In this document: piece by piece, positions 48,734-56,390 of the stretch
Position numbering within the stretch: position 1 is the stretch's first letter
How the letters are laid out: each line of letters opens with the position of its first letter
Assembly: GCF_045207655.1 (NCBI RefSeq)
Contig: NZ_CP108785.1
Coordinates: forward strand, 2,170,001 to 2,234,000
Direction: 5' to 3'
DNA from: Embleya sp045207655
Lineage (GTDB): Bacteria > Actinomycetota > Actinomycetes > Streptomycetales > Streptomycetaceae
Length of the DNA: 64,000 nt
Program-made: the position numbers and the translations under genes
The notes under the pieces: model-generated
Told to the model about the DNA's origin: nothing
Seen by the model: the letters and a program-made list of their open reading frames with translations, nothing else
Database searches by the model: none

Positions 48734-49492
48734 TCACAGCAGGCCGCGGTCGTGCGCGTAGATCGCCGCGTGGGTGCGGTCGCGCAGGCCCAGGCGGGCC
48801 AGGATCCGCGAGATGTGGTTCTTGACCGTACCTTCGCTGAGGAACAGGCGGGCGGCGATCTCGCGGTTGGTCGATCCGGTGGCGATCAGTCGCAGTACCT
48901 CGGTTTCCCGCTCGGTCAGCACGTCGGGATCCGGCCCCGGCGTCGGCCCCGGTGCGCGATCGCGGTTCGACGCCGGCCCCTCGGGGCGCGCCGACTGGTC
49001 GGCACGCGCCGGCCCGTCGAGACGCCCCGGGCCGTCGGCACGCGCCGGTTCCGGGCGGGCCGGGCCGGCGGCCAGGCGCCGGGTGATCGAGGCGTCCAGT
49101 TGGGCGACGCCGGCGCGGGCCAGCCGTATCGCGGCGGCCAGTTGCGCCGAGGGCAGGTTCTTGAGCAGGTAGCCGACCGCGCCCGCGCGCAGCGCGTCGG
49201 CCACGTACTCGTCGTCGTCGAACGTGGTCAGCATGATCACCCGACACAGCGGCGCGCGTTCGCTCAGCAGCGCGACCGCGGTGACGCCGTCCATCACCGG
49301 CATCCGGACGTCCATCAGGATCACGTCCGGATGCTCGGCGCACGCGGTGTCCACCGCCTGACGGCCGTCCGAGACCGCGCCGATCACCGTGATTCCGGGC
49401 TGGATGCCCAGCAGCGAGGCGATGCCCTCGCGCACCAGTTCCTGGTCGTCGACCACCAACACCCGGACCGGTTCCTCCTCGTGGCCGCTCAT
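48734..49492 (-). CDS. NarL/FixJ family response regulator with long linker
   Basis: 252 residues. The receiver VRVLVVDDQELVREGIASLL carries phosphorylatable Asp61 (DVILMDVRMPVMDGV), then VIMLTTFDDDEYV and GYLLKNLPSAQ. The LuxR helix-turn-helix is VLTERETEVLRLIATGSTNR then EIAARLFLSEGTVKNHISRI. Between them is a linker of roughly 45 residues rich in Pro, Ala, Arg and Asp, much longer than the family norm. Its start overlaps the stop of the sensor-kinase gene (ATGA). Targets unknown. Confidence 0.92.
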   Translation of the reverse strand: MSGHEEEPVRVLVVDDQELVREGIASLLGIQPGITVIGAVSDGRQAVDTACAEHPDVILMDVRMPVMDGVTAVALLSERAPLCRVIMLTTFDDDEYVADALRAGAVGYLLKNLPSAQLAAAIRLARAGVAQLDASITRRLAAGPARPEPARADGPGRLDGPARADQSARPEGPASNRDRAPGPTPGPDPDVLTERETEVLRLIATGSTNREIAARLFLSEGTVKNHISRILARLGLRDRTHAAIYAHDRGLL

Positions 49493-50598
49493 CGGATCGA
49501 CGCCCCGGCGCGCACCGGAGCGCGCGGCACCGTGACGGTGACCACCGTGCCGCGCCCGGGTGCGGCGTCGACCTCGACCCGGCCGCCGAGCAGGTCGACC
49601 CGTTCGCGCATCGCCCGCAGGCCGAAGCCGTCCCGGGTGCCCGGCACCCGGTCGCCGGGGTCGGCGCCGGGTGCGAAGCCGCGTCCGTCGTCGGCCACCA
49701 CCAGCCGTGCCTCGCGTTCGCCGTACCGGGCGGACACCGCGACGTGTGCGGCGTCGGCGTGCCGATGCGCGTTGGTCACTCCCTCCTGTGCGGCCCGGTA
49801 CAGCGCGGTGAGCGATTCGACGTGGTAGCCGCGCTCCTCGCCGGTCACGTCCAGGGTCACCCTGGCCGGCCCGCCGTCGACGTGCCGGACCAGGTCCGCG
49901 AGCGCCGCCGACAGTGAGAACGGCTCGCCCTCGTCCCGCAACGCCCTTACCGACACCCGGACTTCCTCGAGCGCTCGGCCTGCCGACCAGCGCGCGTCGG
50001 TGATCGCCCGCTCGGCGACCCGGGCGTCCAGGTCGCGGAACGCCGACGCCTTCTCCAACTGGATGGCGATCGCGGTGAGATGGTGGCCCAGTCCGTCGTG
50101 GAACTCGCGGGCCAGCCGATTGCGCTCCTGGGCCACCGACAACCGCTCCACCCGGGCCGCGTAGTCGGCCAACCGCGCGTGCGAATCCCGCAGTTCGCCC
50201 AACGTCTCCTCCAGCCGCACCCGACCGGCCTGCTCGCCCACCGCGATCGCGGCCATCGCGACGGCGAGCACCAGGCCCAGGCCGGACATCAGCAGGTCGG
50301 TGACGATGTCGGTACGCAGATACCACTCGGGCACCCGCAGCACGGTGCCGAGCAGGATCGTTCCCACGCACACCGCGCTCAGCGCCACACCGACCCGCCG
50401 GCCGAAGGCGAAGTACGCGGTGATCGGCACCAGGACGAACAGCGCCCGGGAAACCCCGGAGCGGTCGAGGCCGGCCGCCGCCGCGAACAGCGCGAGTCGG
50501 CCGATCAGCAACCACACGGCCGGCCGCGGCGGGGTGCGGACCGGGTGACGGCGTACCTCCCACCGATCCAGGGCGATCAGGAGCCGGCACGCCGCCAC
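49489..50598 (-). CDS. NarL-type sensor histidine kinase
   Basis: 369 residues from the preferred GTG, which has GAAGG upstream; an earlier in-frame start would overlap the dctA gene by over 50 bases. About four to five membrane helices (residues 25-120) precede a coiled coil. The HisKA_3 helix NRLAREFHDGLGHHLTAIAI has the phospho-His, and the ATPase domain has RAAQEGVTNAHRHADAAHV, LVVADDGRGFAPGAD and GFGLRAMRERVDLLGGRVEV. It is coupled to the response regulator just downstream and lies 43 bases after dctA on the same strand, so partial co-transcription with dctA is possible. Confidence 0.88.
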   Translation of the reverse strand: MAACRLLIALDRWEVRRHPVRTPPRPAVWLLIGRLALFAAAAGLDRSGVSRALFVLVPITAYFAFGRRVGVALSAVCVGTILLGTVLRVPEWYLRTDIVTDLLMSGLGLVLAVAMAAIAVGEQAGRVRLEETLGELRDSHARLADYAARVERLSVAQERNRLAREFHDGLGHHLTAIAIQLEKASAFRDLDARVAERAITDARWSAGRALEEVRVSVRALRDEGEPFSLSAALADLVRHVDGGPARVTLDVTGEERGYHVESLTALYRAAQEGVTNAHRHADAAHVAVSARYGEREARLVVADDGRGFAPGADPGDRVPGTRDGFGLRAMRERVDLLGGRVEVDAAPGRGTVVTVTVPRAPVRAGASIR

Positions 50599-50641
50599 CC
50601 GCGACCCGCCTTCGGCGCGGTCGCGGGTGGCGGCGCCGCGC

Positions 50642-52099
50642 TCAGTGCGCCGTCGCCACCGGCGCCCCGGGAGCCCGCTTGTCGATCGAGACTCCACCGG
50701 CGGCGACCGCCGGCTCCTCGATCGGCGCGGTCGCGGTGATCACGTCGACCAGGTCACGGGAGGCGAGCGGCTCGACCGGTTCGCCCGCCAGCACCTTGCG
50801 CGCCCGGTCCCGGTCCAGCACGCCCTCCCACGAGGCCACCACGAGCGAGGCCACGCTGTTCCCGCACACGTTGGTCAGCGCCCGGCACTCGCTCATGAAC
50901 TTGTCGATGCCGAACACCAGCATGATCCCGGCCACCGGCACGTGTCCCACCGTGGACAACGTCGCGGCGAGCACGATGAAGCCCGATCCGGTCACCCCGG
51001 CCGCACCCTTGGAGGTCAGCAACAGCACCGCCACCAGGCTCAGTTGTTGCCCCATGGACAGCGGGGTGTCGGTGGCCTGCGCGACGTAGAGCGCGGCGAG
51101 CGTCAGGTAGATACAGGTCCCGTCGAGGTTGAACGAGTACCCGCTGGGCACGGTCAGACCGGCCACCTGCCGGGGCACGCCCAGGTTCTCCATCTTGGTG
51201 ATCACCCGGGGCAACACGGTCTCGCTGGACGAGGTGCCCAGCACGATCAGCAGTTCGTCCTTCATGTACCGCAGCAGGTGCAGGATGTTCAGCCGGATGG
51301 CCGCCATCACCAGGCCGAGCACCACCAGGACGAAGAACAGGCTCGTCCCGTAGAAGATCGCCACCAGCTTGCCCAGGCTGGTCAGCGTGTCGAGCCCGTA
51401 CTTGCCGACGGTGAACGCCATCGCGCCGAACGCGCCGACCGGCGCCGCGTACATCACGATCCGCAGCACCGCGAACAGCACCCGGCCGGTGCGCTCCACG
51501 CCGATCGCGATGCCCTGCGCCGGACGCCCGACCAGCTTGATCGCGATGCCGAACAGGACCGCGAAGAACAACACCTTGAGCACGTCGCCGTCGGCGAAGG
51601 CGCCGACCACGCTGCTGGGCACCAGGTCGGTGAGGAAGTGCCACCAGGACTGCGCCTCACCCTTGTCGATGTAGCCCTGGGCGGCCTCGGAGACCTTCAT
51701 CGAGCCGACGTCGGCGTGCACCCCGTCGCCGGGACGCAGCACGTTCATCACCACCAGGCCCAGGATCAGCGCGATGGTGGTCAGCGCCTCGAAGTAGACC
51801 AGCGACTTCCAGCCGATCCGGCCGGCGCCGCGCAGGCTGTCCACGCCCGCGATGCCGGTCACCACGGTGACGAAGATGATCGGCGTGATGATCATCTTGA
51901 TCGCGTTGACGAACGTGTCGCCCAGCGGGCGAAGCTGCTCACCGGTGTGCGGCCAGGCGGCGCCGACCACGACGCCGGCGACGATGCCGACCAGGACCCA
52001 TACGTACAGCAGCGTGTACCAGGGGCGGCGCGCCGGCGCCTCGTCGGGCGGTGGGCCGGACGTGCCGGCGGCCGGGTCGGTGGTGGTGACCTGGGACAT
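50642..52099 (-). CDS. dctA: C4-dicarboxylate:cation symporter (DctA/GltP family)
   Basis: 485 residues. Family hallmarks are TFVNAIKMIITPIIFVTVVT, VLGTSSSETVLPRVITKMEN (serine-rich reentrant loop), GLTVPSGYSFNLDGTCIYLT and TNVCGNSVASLVVASWEG. Eight membrane helices and two reentrant hairpins are expected. It imports succinate, fumarate, malate or acidic amino acids with protons or sodium. ATG follows GGGAGG. It is divergent from a CitA/CitB-type two-component system, the usual sensor of such substrates, across a region with three TTACGCG elements. Confidence 0.93.
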   Translation of the reverse strand: MSQVTTTDPAAGTSGPPPDEAPARRPWYTLLYVWVLVGIVAGVVVGAAWPHTGEQLRPLGDTFVNAIKMIITPIIFVTVVTGIAGVDSLRGAGRIGWKSLVYFEALTTIALILGLVVMNVLRPGDGVHADVGSMKVSEAAQGYIDKGEAQSWWHFLTDLVPSSVVGAFADGDVLKVLFFAVLFGIAIKLVGRPAQGIAIGVERTGRVLFAVLRIVMYAAPVGAFGAMAFTVGKYGLDTLTSLGKLVAIFYGTSLFFVLVVLGLVMAAIRLNILHLLRYMKDELLIVLGTSSSETVLPRVITKMENLGVPRQVAGLTVPSGYSFNLDGTCIYLTLAALYVAQATDTPLSMGQQLSLVAVLLLTSKGAAGVTGSGFIVLAATLSTVGHVPVAGIMLVFGIDKFMSECRALTNVCGNSVASLVVASWEGVLDRDRARKVLAGEPVEPLASRDLVDVITATAPIEEPAVAAGGVSIDKRAPGAPVATAH

Positions 52100-52203
52100 G
52101 AGGGGCCTCCCGGGGAGGATGTCGGGTCGAGCGGACGGGAACGCTGCGACACCGGGGCCTGGCCCGGTCGGGCGGGCGGCGGAAACATCGGCGAAACAGC
52201 GCG

Positions 52204-52262
52204 TTACGCGACGTAGATTGGCGTGGCACCGGTGTCCGTCGTCGATTACGCGCATTACGCGC
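52204..52262. promoter_or_regulatory. Candidate operator with repeated TTACGCG elements
   Basis: ATTACGCGC occurs twice in tandem (52245-52253 and 52254-52262) and TTACGCG once more at 52204. The cluster lies between dctA and the divergent two-component genes, where the response regulator should bind. Confidence 0.45.
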
Positions 52263-52344
52263 ACGACTAAATTCCCGCCGAATCGCCGGAAACCGGATGA
52301 AATGCCGCCACTGGCTCTCTTGCGGTACGGCTGGGGCGTCCGGT

Positions 52345-52350
52345 GATAAT
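52345..52350 (+). promoter_or_regulatory. -10 box of a leaderless promoter (CitA-type kinase)
   Basis: GATAAT, close to the consensus, ends six bases before the ATG. TTGCGG, 19 bases upstream, is a possible -35. Confidence 0.55.
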
Positions 52351-52356
52351 TCGCGC

Positions 52357-53985
52357 ATGGCCAACCAGAGCATCGCTCGGCAGGTGCTGCTGTGGCAGCT
52401 CGCCCTCGTCCTGCTGCTCGTCGCGGCCGGATCCGGTGTCGCGGTGCACGCCGTGCGCCGGTCCGGCGCGGAAACCGCCCGGGAGCGCGCGCTCGACGTG
52501 GCGCGTACGCTCGCCCGTGCGCCCGGCCTCGCCGAGGCCGCGACCGCCGCCGACCCGACCGCCCGGCTCCAGCCGATGGCCGAGGAGATCCGCAAGGAGA
52601 ACGGCGTCGACTTCGTGGTGGTGATGAGCGTCGCCGGCATCCGCTACACCCACCCCGACCCGACCAGGATCGGGCAGACCTTCCTCGGCCACATCGACGC
52701 CGCGGCCCACGGGCGGACCTCGACAGAGACCTACACCGGCTCGCTGGGCCCCTCCGTACGCGCCGTCGTCCCGGTCGCCGGCGCCGACGGTCGCCCCGTC
52801 GCGCTCGTCTCGGTCGGCGTCACCAATCGCCGCGTCGACGCGCTGGTCGGCGAGGACGTCCCACTGGTGCTCACGGTCGCCGCCGGCGCGCTGGTCGTGG
52901 CCTGCGCGGCGAGCGTGGCGGTGCACCACCGGCTGCGCCGGCAGACCCTGGGCCTGGGGCCGGTCGAGCTGCGGCGCGTGTACGAACACCACGACGCGGT
53001 CCTGCACGCCGTCCGCGAGGGCCTGATCGTGGTGGACGCCAACGGCCGACTGGTGCTGGCCAACGACGAGGCCCTGCGGCTGCTCGCGCTGCCCACCGCA
53101 CCCGAGGGGCGGCGCGTGCAGACCCTGGGCCTGGACGACACACTGGCCGAAACACTCGCCGCCGGCCGCACCGTCACCGACGAGATCCACCTGTGCGGCA
53201 CTCGCGCGCTCGCGGTCAACATCAGCCCCACCGGCCGGGACGGCCGGATGGTGGCCACCTTCCGCGACCACACCGAACTGCGGGCGCTGGTCGGCGAACT
53301 CGACCAGGTCAAGGGCTTCGCCGAGGCGCTGCGCGCGTCCGCGCACGAGGCGGGCAACCGGCTGCACACCATCGTCGCGTTGGTGGAACTGGGGCGCGGC
53401 GAGGAGGCGATCCGGTTCGCCACCGGCGAACTGGCCGCCGCCCAGGACCTGGCCGACGAACTCACCGCCGCCGTGCACGAACCCGCCCTGGCCGCACTGC
53501 TGTTCGGCAAGCACGCGCAGGCCGCCGAACGCGGCGTGCAGTTGACCGTGACCGGCGGTCCGGCCGGCGCGGACGAGGCGGACCCGCTGGACGCGCTCGC
53601 CGCCCGATTCGAACCGCGGGACCTGGTCACCGTGGTGGGCAACCTGGTCGACAACGCGATCGACGCAGCGGTGTCCGCGCCGCCGCCGCGCACCGTACAG
53701 GTCACCATCGGCACGGATCCCGACGCGGCGGGCGCCCTGCTGCTGCGCGTCGCGGACAGCGGTCCCGGGATCGACGAACCGCTCACCGCGCGCGTGTTCG
53801 AGCGCGGTTGGAGCACCAAGGAGGCCTACGGATCCCAGGGCCGCGGCCTGGGCCTGGCCCTGGTCCGCGCCACGGTGGCCCGGCACGACGGCACCGTGGA
53901 CGTCGACCGCGGCGACACCGGCGGCGCGGTGTTCACCGTCCGGTTGCCCGCATTGCCCGCCCAACGCCCGGGGGAACAACCATGA
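52357..53985 (+). CDS. CitA/DcuS-type sensor histidine kinase
   Basis: 542 residues. A first membrane helix (about 8-30), an extracellular PDC/CitA-like sensor (ENGVDFVVVMSVAGIRYTHP, RIGQTFLGHIDAAAHGR, VRAVVPVAGADGRPVALV), a second helix (about 168-188), a PAS domain (VREGLIVVDANGRLVLANDE) and the SPOB-type kinase helix LRASAHEAGNRLHTIVALVE with the phospho-His follow in order. The ATPase has VVGNLVDNAIDAAVSAP, VADSGPGIDE and GSQGRGLGLALVRATVARHD. This is the architecture of citrate and C4-dicarboxylate sensors. The stop overlaps the regulator start. Confidence 0.93.
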   Translation: MANQSIARQVLLWQLALVLLLVAAGSGVAVHAVRRSGAETARERALDVARTLARAPGLAEAATAADPTARLQPMAEEIRKENGVDFVVVMSVAGIRYTHPDPTRIGQTFLGHIDAAAHGRTSTETYTGSLGPSVRAVVPVAGADGRPVALVSVGVTNRRVDALVGEDVPLVLTVAAGALVVACAASVAVHHRLRRQTLGLGPVELRRVYEHHDAVLHAVREGLIVVDANGRLVLANDEALRLLALPTAPEGRRVQTLGLDDTLAETLAAGRTVTDEIHLCGTRALAVNISPTGRDGRMVATFRDHTELRALVGELDQVKGFAEALRASAHEAGNRLHTIVALVELGRGEEAIRFATGELAAAQDLADELTAAVHEPALAALLFGKHAQAAERGVQLTVTGGPAGADEADPLDALAARFEPRDLVTVVGNLVDNAIDAAVSAPPPRTVQVTIGTDPDAAGALLLRVADSGPGIDEPLTARVFERGWSTKEAYGSQGRGLGLALVRATVARHDGTVDVDRGDTGGAVFTVRLPALPAQRPGEQP

Positions 53986-54701
53986 TCCGCACCCTGATCG
54001 TCGAGGACGACCCGGTCCTGGCCGAGGCGCACGTGGTCTTCACCGGCCGCGTCCCGGGTTTCACCGTGGTCGGCGTCACCGGCAGCGGCGCCGAGGCACT
54101 GCGCCTGCTGTCCACCCGGCCGGTCGACCTGATTCTGCTCGACCTCTACCTCCCGGACCTGCACGGCCTGGACCTGTGCCGGAGCATCCGTGCCCAGGGT
54201 CACGACGCCGATGTCATCGCCGTCACCTCGGCCCGGGACCTGCGGCTGGTGCGCTCGGCGGTGTCACTGGGCGTGGTGCAGTACCTGCTCAAGCCGTTCT
54301 CGTTCGCCGCGTTCCGCGAACGCCTGGACGGCTACGCGGAATACCGCCGCCGGATCGGCGAGCCGAGCAGCGCGCCGACCGCCACCGGACAACAGGAGGT
54401 CGATCAGGCGTTCGCCGCGCTGCGCCGGACCTTCGACGCGCCGCCGCTGCCCAAGGGCCTGGCCGCCGCGACGTTCGAGGCGATCGTCGCGCACCTGGGC
54501 ACCGGCGCGGTCACCTCGGCCGCCGACCTCGCCGACGCCCTCGGCATCTCCCGCCCGACCGCGCGCCGTTACCTGGACCACCTCTCCGCCCGCCGCCTGG
54601 TCTCCCGCGAACCACGCTACGGCGGCGCCGGCCGCCCCGAGTACGTCTACCGCTGGCACACCCCACAACCGACGGCGTCCGAACCACCGGCACCGGGCTA
54701 G
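53982..54701 (+). CDS. CitB/DcuR-type response regulator
   Basis: 239 residues. The receiver RTLIVEDDPVLAEAHVVFTG holds Asp54 in VDLILLDLYLPDLHGLD, with Thr and Lys switch residues in IAVTSARD and YLLKPFSFAAFRERL. The C-terminal winged-helix region, SAADLADALGISRPTARRYL then DHLSARRLVSREPRYGGAGR, is the CitB type. It is coupled by ATGA overlap to the kinase gene and most likely activates the divergent dctA when C4-dicarboxylates are sensed. Confidence 0.93.
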   Translation: MIRTLIVEDDPVLAEAHVVFTGRVPGFTVVGVTGSGAEALRLLSTRPVDLILLDLYLPDLHGLDLCRSIRAQGHDADVIAVTSARDLRLVRSAVSLGVVQYLLKPFSFAAFRERLDGYAEYRRRIGEPSSAPTATGQQEVDQAFAALRRTFDAPPLPKGLAAATFEAIVAHLGTGAVTSAADLADALGISRPTARRYLDHLSARRLVSREPRYGGAGRPEYVYRWHTPQPTASEPPAPG

Positions 54702-54779
54702 ACCCGGTCGAGAGTTCCCCGCCTACGCGGTCGACGCGGCCAAACGGCACCGCTCGCGGGTATCGCGGTCACCCGTCGG

Positions 54780-55664
54780 TCAGGACTTGGCGGCGTCCGA
54801 GAGGCGGACGAACGTGTAGCCCTGCTGCAGGAGTTCGGGTACGGCCAGGCGGATCCCGGCGGCGGTGCCGCCGCGCGGGTGGTTCATGTGGCCGATCACG
54901 ACCGAGCCCGGGCGTACGCCCCGCATCGCCTTGCGCACCTGTTCCGGGGTGAAGGTGGCGCCGCCGTCCGCGTTGACGTGGAAGCCCGCGAAGCGTTCGC
55001 CGACGTCGGTGACGATGCGCGCCGCGACATCGTCGCAGTAGGCCGTCCCGGAGCGGAAGAACCGCGGTGGCCGGCCCAGCACTTCGGTGAGCTTGGCCCG
55101 GTTGCCGCAGATCTCGTCGTAGACCTCGCCCGCGTCCTTGGTGCCGGGAATCCCGTAGGCGGAGCGCCCGGACACCGACAACGGCAGGTGGCGGGTGCCG
55201 TGATTGCCGATCTCGAAGAGCGGATCGGCGGCCAACTGCCGGAGCGTGGAAAGGTTTTCGTCGACCCATCGGGAGTTCACGAACAGGGTCGCCGGTATCG
55301 AGCGTTCCCGCAGGAAGTCGACCAGCGCCTTGTCGTACTCGCTGCCACCCTTGCCACCGCACGCGTCGAACGTGAGCGCGGCCACCTTTGCGGTGCCCGG
55401 CAACCGGGACAACGATCCGGGCACCTCCAGGCCCCAACCGGTGGGCGCCTGCCGGCCGTACCGGGCGACGATCTCCGCCCGGGTGGGACCGGCGGGCGGC
55501 GGGCCGGCGGTGCGGCTCGGGTCCGGATCCGCGGGCATCGGTCGAGCCGCCGCCGGGGCCGGCGGTGCCGTCGTCGTCGGCGACGCGGACTTCCCCGACT
55601 CCGAACACCCCACCAGCAGCCCGCCCAAGGCAGCCGCCAACACCACACGTCGGCCCACGTCCAT
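54780..55664 (-). CDS. Polysaccharide deacetylase family lipoprotein (NodB domain)
   Basis: 294 residues. The signal sequence ends in GGLLVGC, a lipobox with Cys20, followed by a Ser/Thr/Pro-rich linker. The NodB domain begins near residue 85. KVAALTFDACGGKGGSEYDK gives the first Asp (usual TFDDG altered to TFDACGG), FEIGNHGTRHLPLSV the zinc HxxxH, RFFRSGTAYCDD the Arg motif, and GSVVIGHMNHP the final His. It should remove acyl groups from envelope or external glycans outside the cell. ATG follows GGAGG. Single-gene context, convergent with the CitB-type gene. Confidence 0.87.
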   Translation of the reverse strand: MDVGRRVVLAAALGGLLVGCSESGKSASPTTTAPPAPAAARPMPADPDPSRTAGPPPAGPTRAEIVARYGRQAPTGWGLEVPGSLSRLPGTAKVAALTFDACGGKGGSEYDKALVDFLRERSIPATLFVNSRWVDENLSTLRQLAADPLFEIGNHGTRHLPLSVSGRSAYGIPGTKDAGEVYDEICGNRAKLTEVLGRPPRFFRSGTAYCDDVAARIVTDVGERFAGFHVNADGGATFTPEQVRKAMRGVRPGSVVIGHMNHPRGGTAAGIRLAVPELLQQGYTFVRLSDAAKS

Positions 55665-55778
55665 CGTGCCGTCCTCCGCATCCGCACGACGCCGGCCGTC
55701 GTATGAAGAACACCCTAGAAGATCATCGCCCCGGCCCGGACGACCGCGTGGCGGGGCGAAGGTGTCCGCGCGGCGGGT

Positions 55779-55784
55779 TAGGGT
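55779..55784 (+). promoter_or_regulatory. -10 box of a leaderless promoter (VOC protein)
   Basis: TAGGGT ends six bases before the ATG, and no ribosome-binding site is present. Confidence 0.45.
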
Positions 55785-55790
55785 CCGGGC

Positions 55791-56231
55791 ATGGCAGCGC
55801 GCATCGATCTGACCCTGGACTGCACGAACGCACCGCTCCTGGCGGCCTTCTGGAAGACCGCTCTGGGCTACGTCGACGAACCGCCGCCGGCGCCGTTCGA
55901 GACCCGCGAGGAATGGTTCGCGCAGTTCGATCCGCCGGCGGACGAGTCGGTGGACGACGCCGCGTGGTTGTGCGACCCGGACGGTGTGGGACCACGGTTG
56001 TCGATCCTCAAGGTCCCCGAGCCCAAGACCGCGAAGAACCGCCTGCACCTCGACATCCGGGTGCCCGGACACGGTTCCCCGCAGGAGCGTTGGGAACGGA
56101 TCCGGATCGAGTCCGCACGGTTGGTGGCGGCGGGCGGCAGCGTCCTGTACGAGGACACCGACCACCACATCGTGATGGCCGACCCCGAGGGCAACGAATT
56201 CTGCGTCGCCGCCGGCCCGGCGACAACCTGA
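55791..56231 (+). CDS. VOC/glyoxalase-like domain protein
   Basis: 146 residues. IDLTLDCTNAPLLAAFWKTA and GYVDEPPPAPF open the fold, RLHLDIRVPGHGSPQERWE starts the second half, and DHHIVMADPEGNEFCVAAG is the typical closing beta-strand motif of glyoxalase/bleomycin-resistance proteins (Glyoxalase_6 subgroup). Such proteins may bind antibiotics or isomerise small molecules; the subgroup is unassigned. The start is supported by leaderless promoter spacing. Single gene. Confidence 0.85.
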   Translation: MAARIDLTLDCTNAPLLAAFWKTALGYVDEPPPAPFETREEWFAQFDPPADESVDDAAWLCDPDGVGPRLSILKVPEPKTAKNRLHLDIRVPGHGSPQERWERIRIESARLVAAGGSVLYEDTDHHIVMADPEGNEFCVAAGPATT

Positions 56232-56269
56232 CCGACACCCCACCCGGCCCCGGCGCGGCCCCGACCCGA

Positions 56270-56289
56270 CACCGACGCGGCGGTCGGTG
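56270..56289 (+). terminator. Possible hairpin after VOC gene
   Basis: CACCGAC and GTCGGTG form a 7-bp stem with a 6-base loop, 39 bases after the stop codon. Confidence 0.4.
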
Positions 56290-56390
56290 CCGGAAGCAAC
56301 CCGTTCGACTGTCACTACCGGTCAGTGGCCGGTTACCGATGGTTGACGAGGCCGGCGCGGCCGAGGTTTCATGCACCGGTGGGAGAACGT

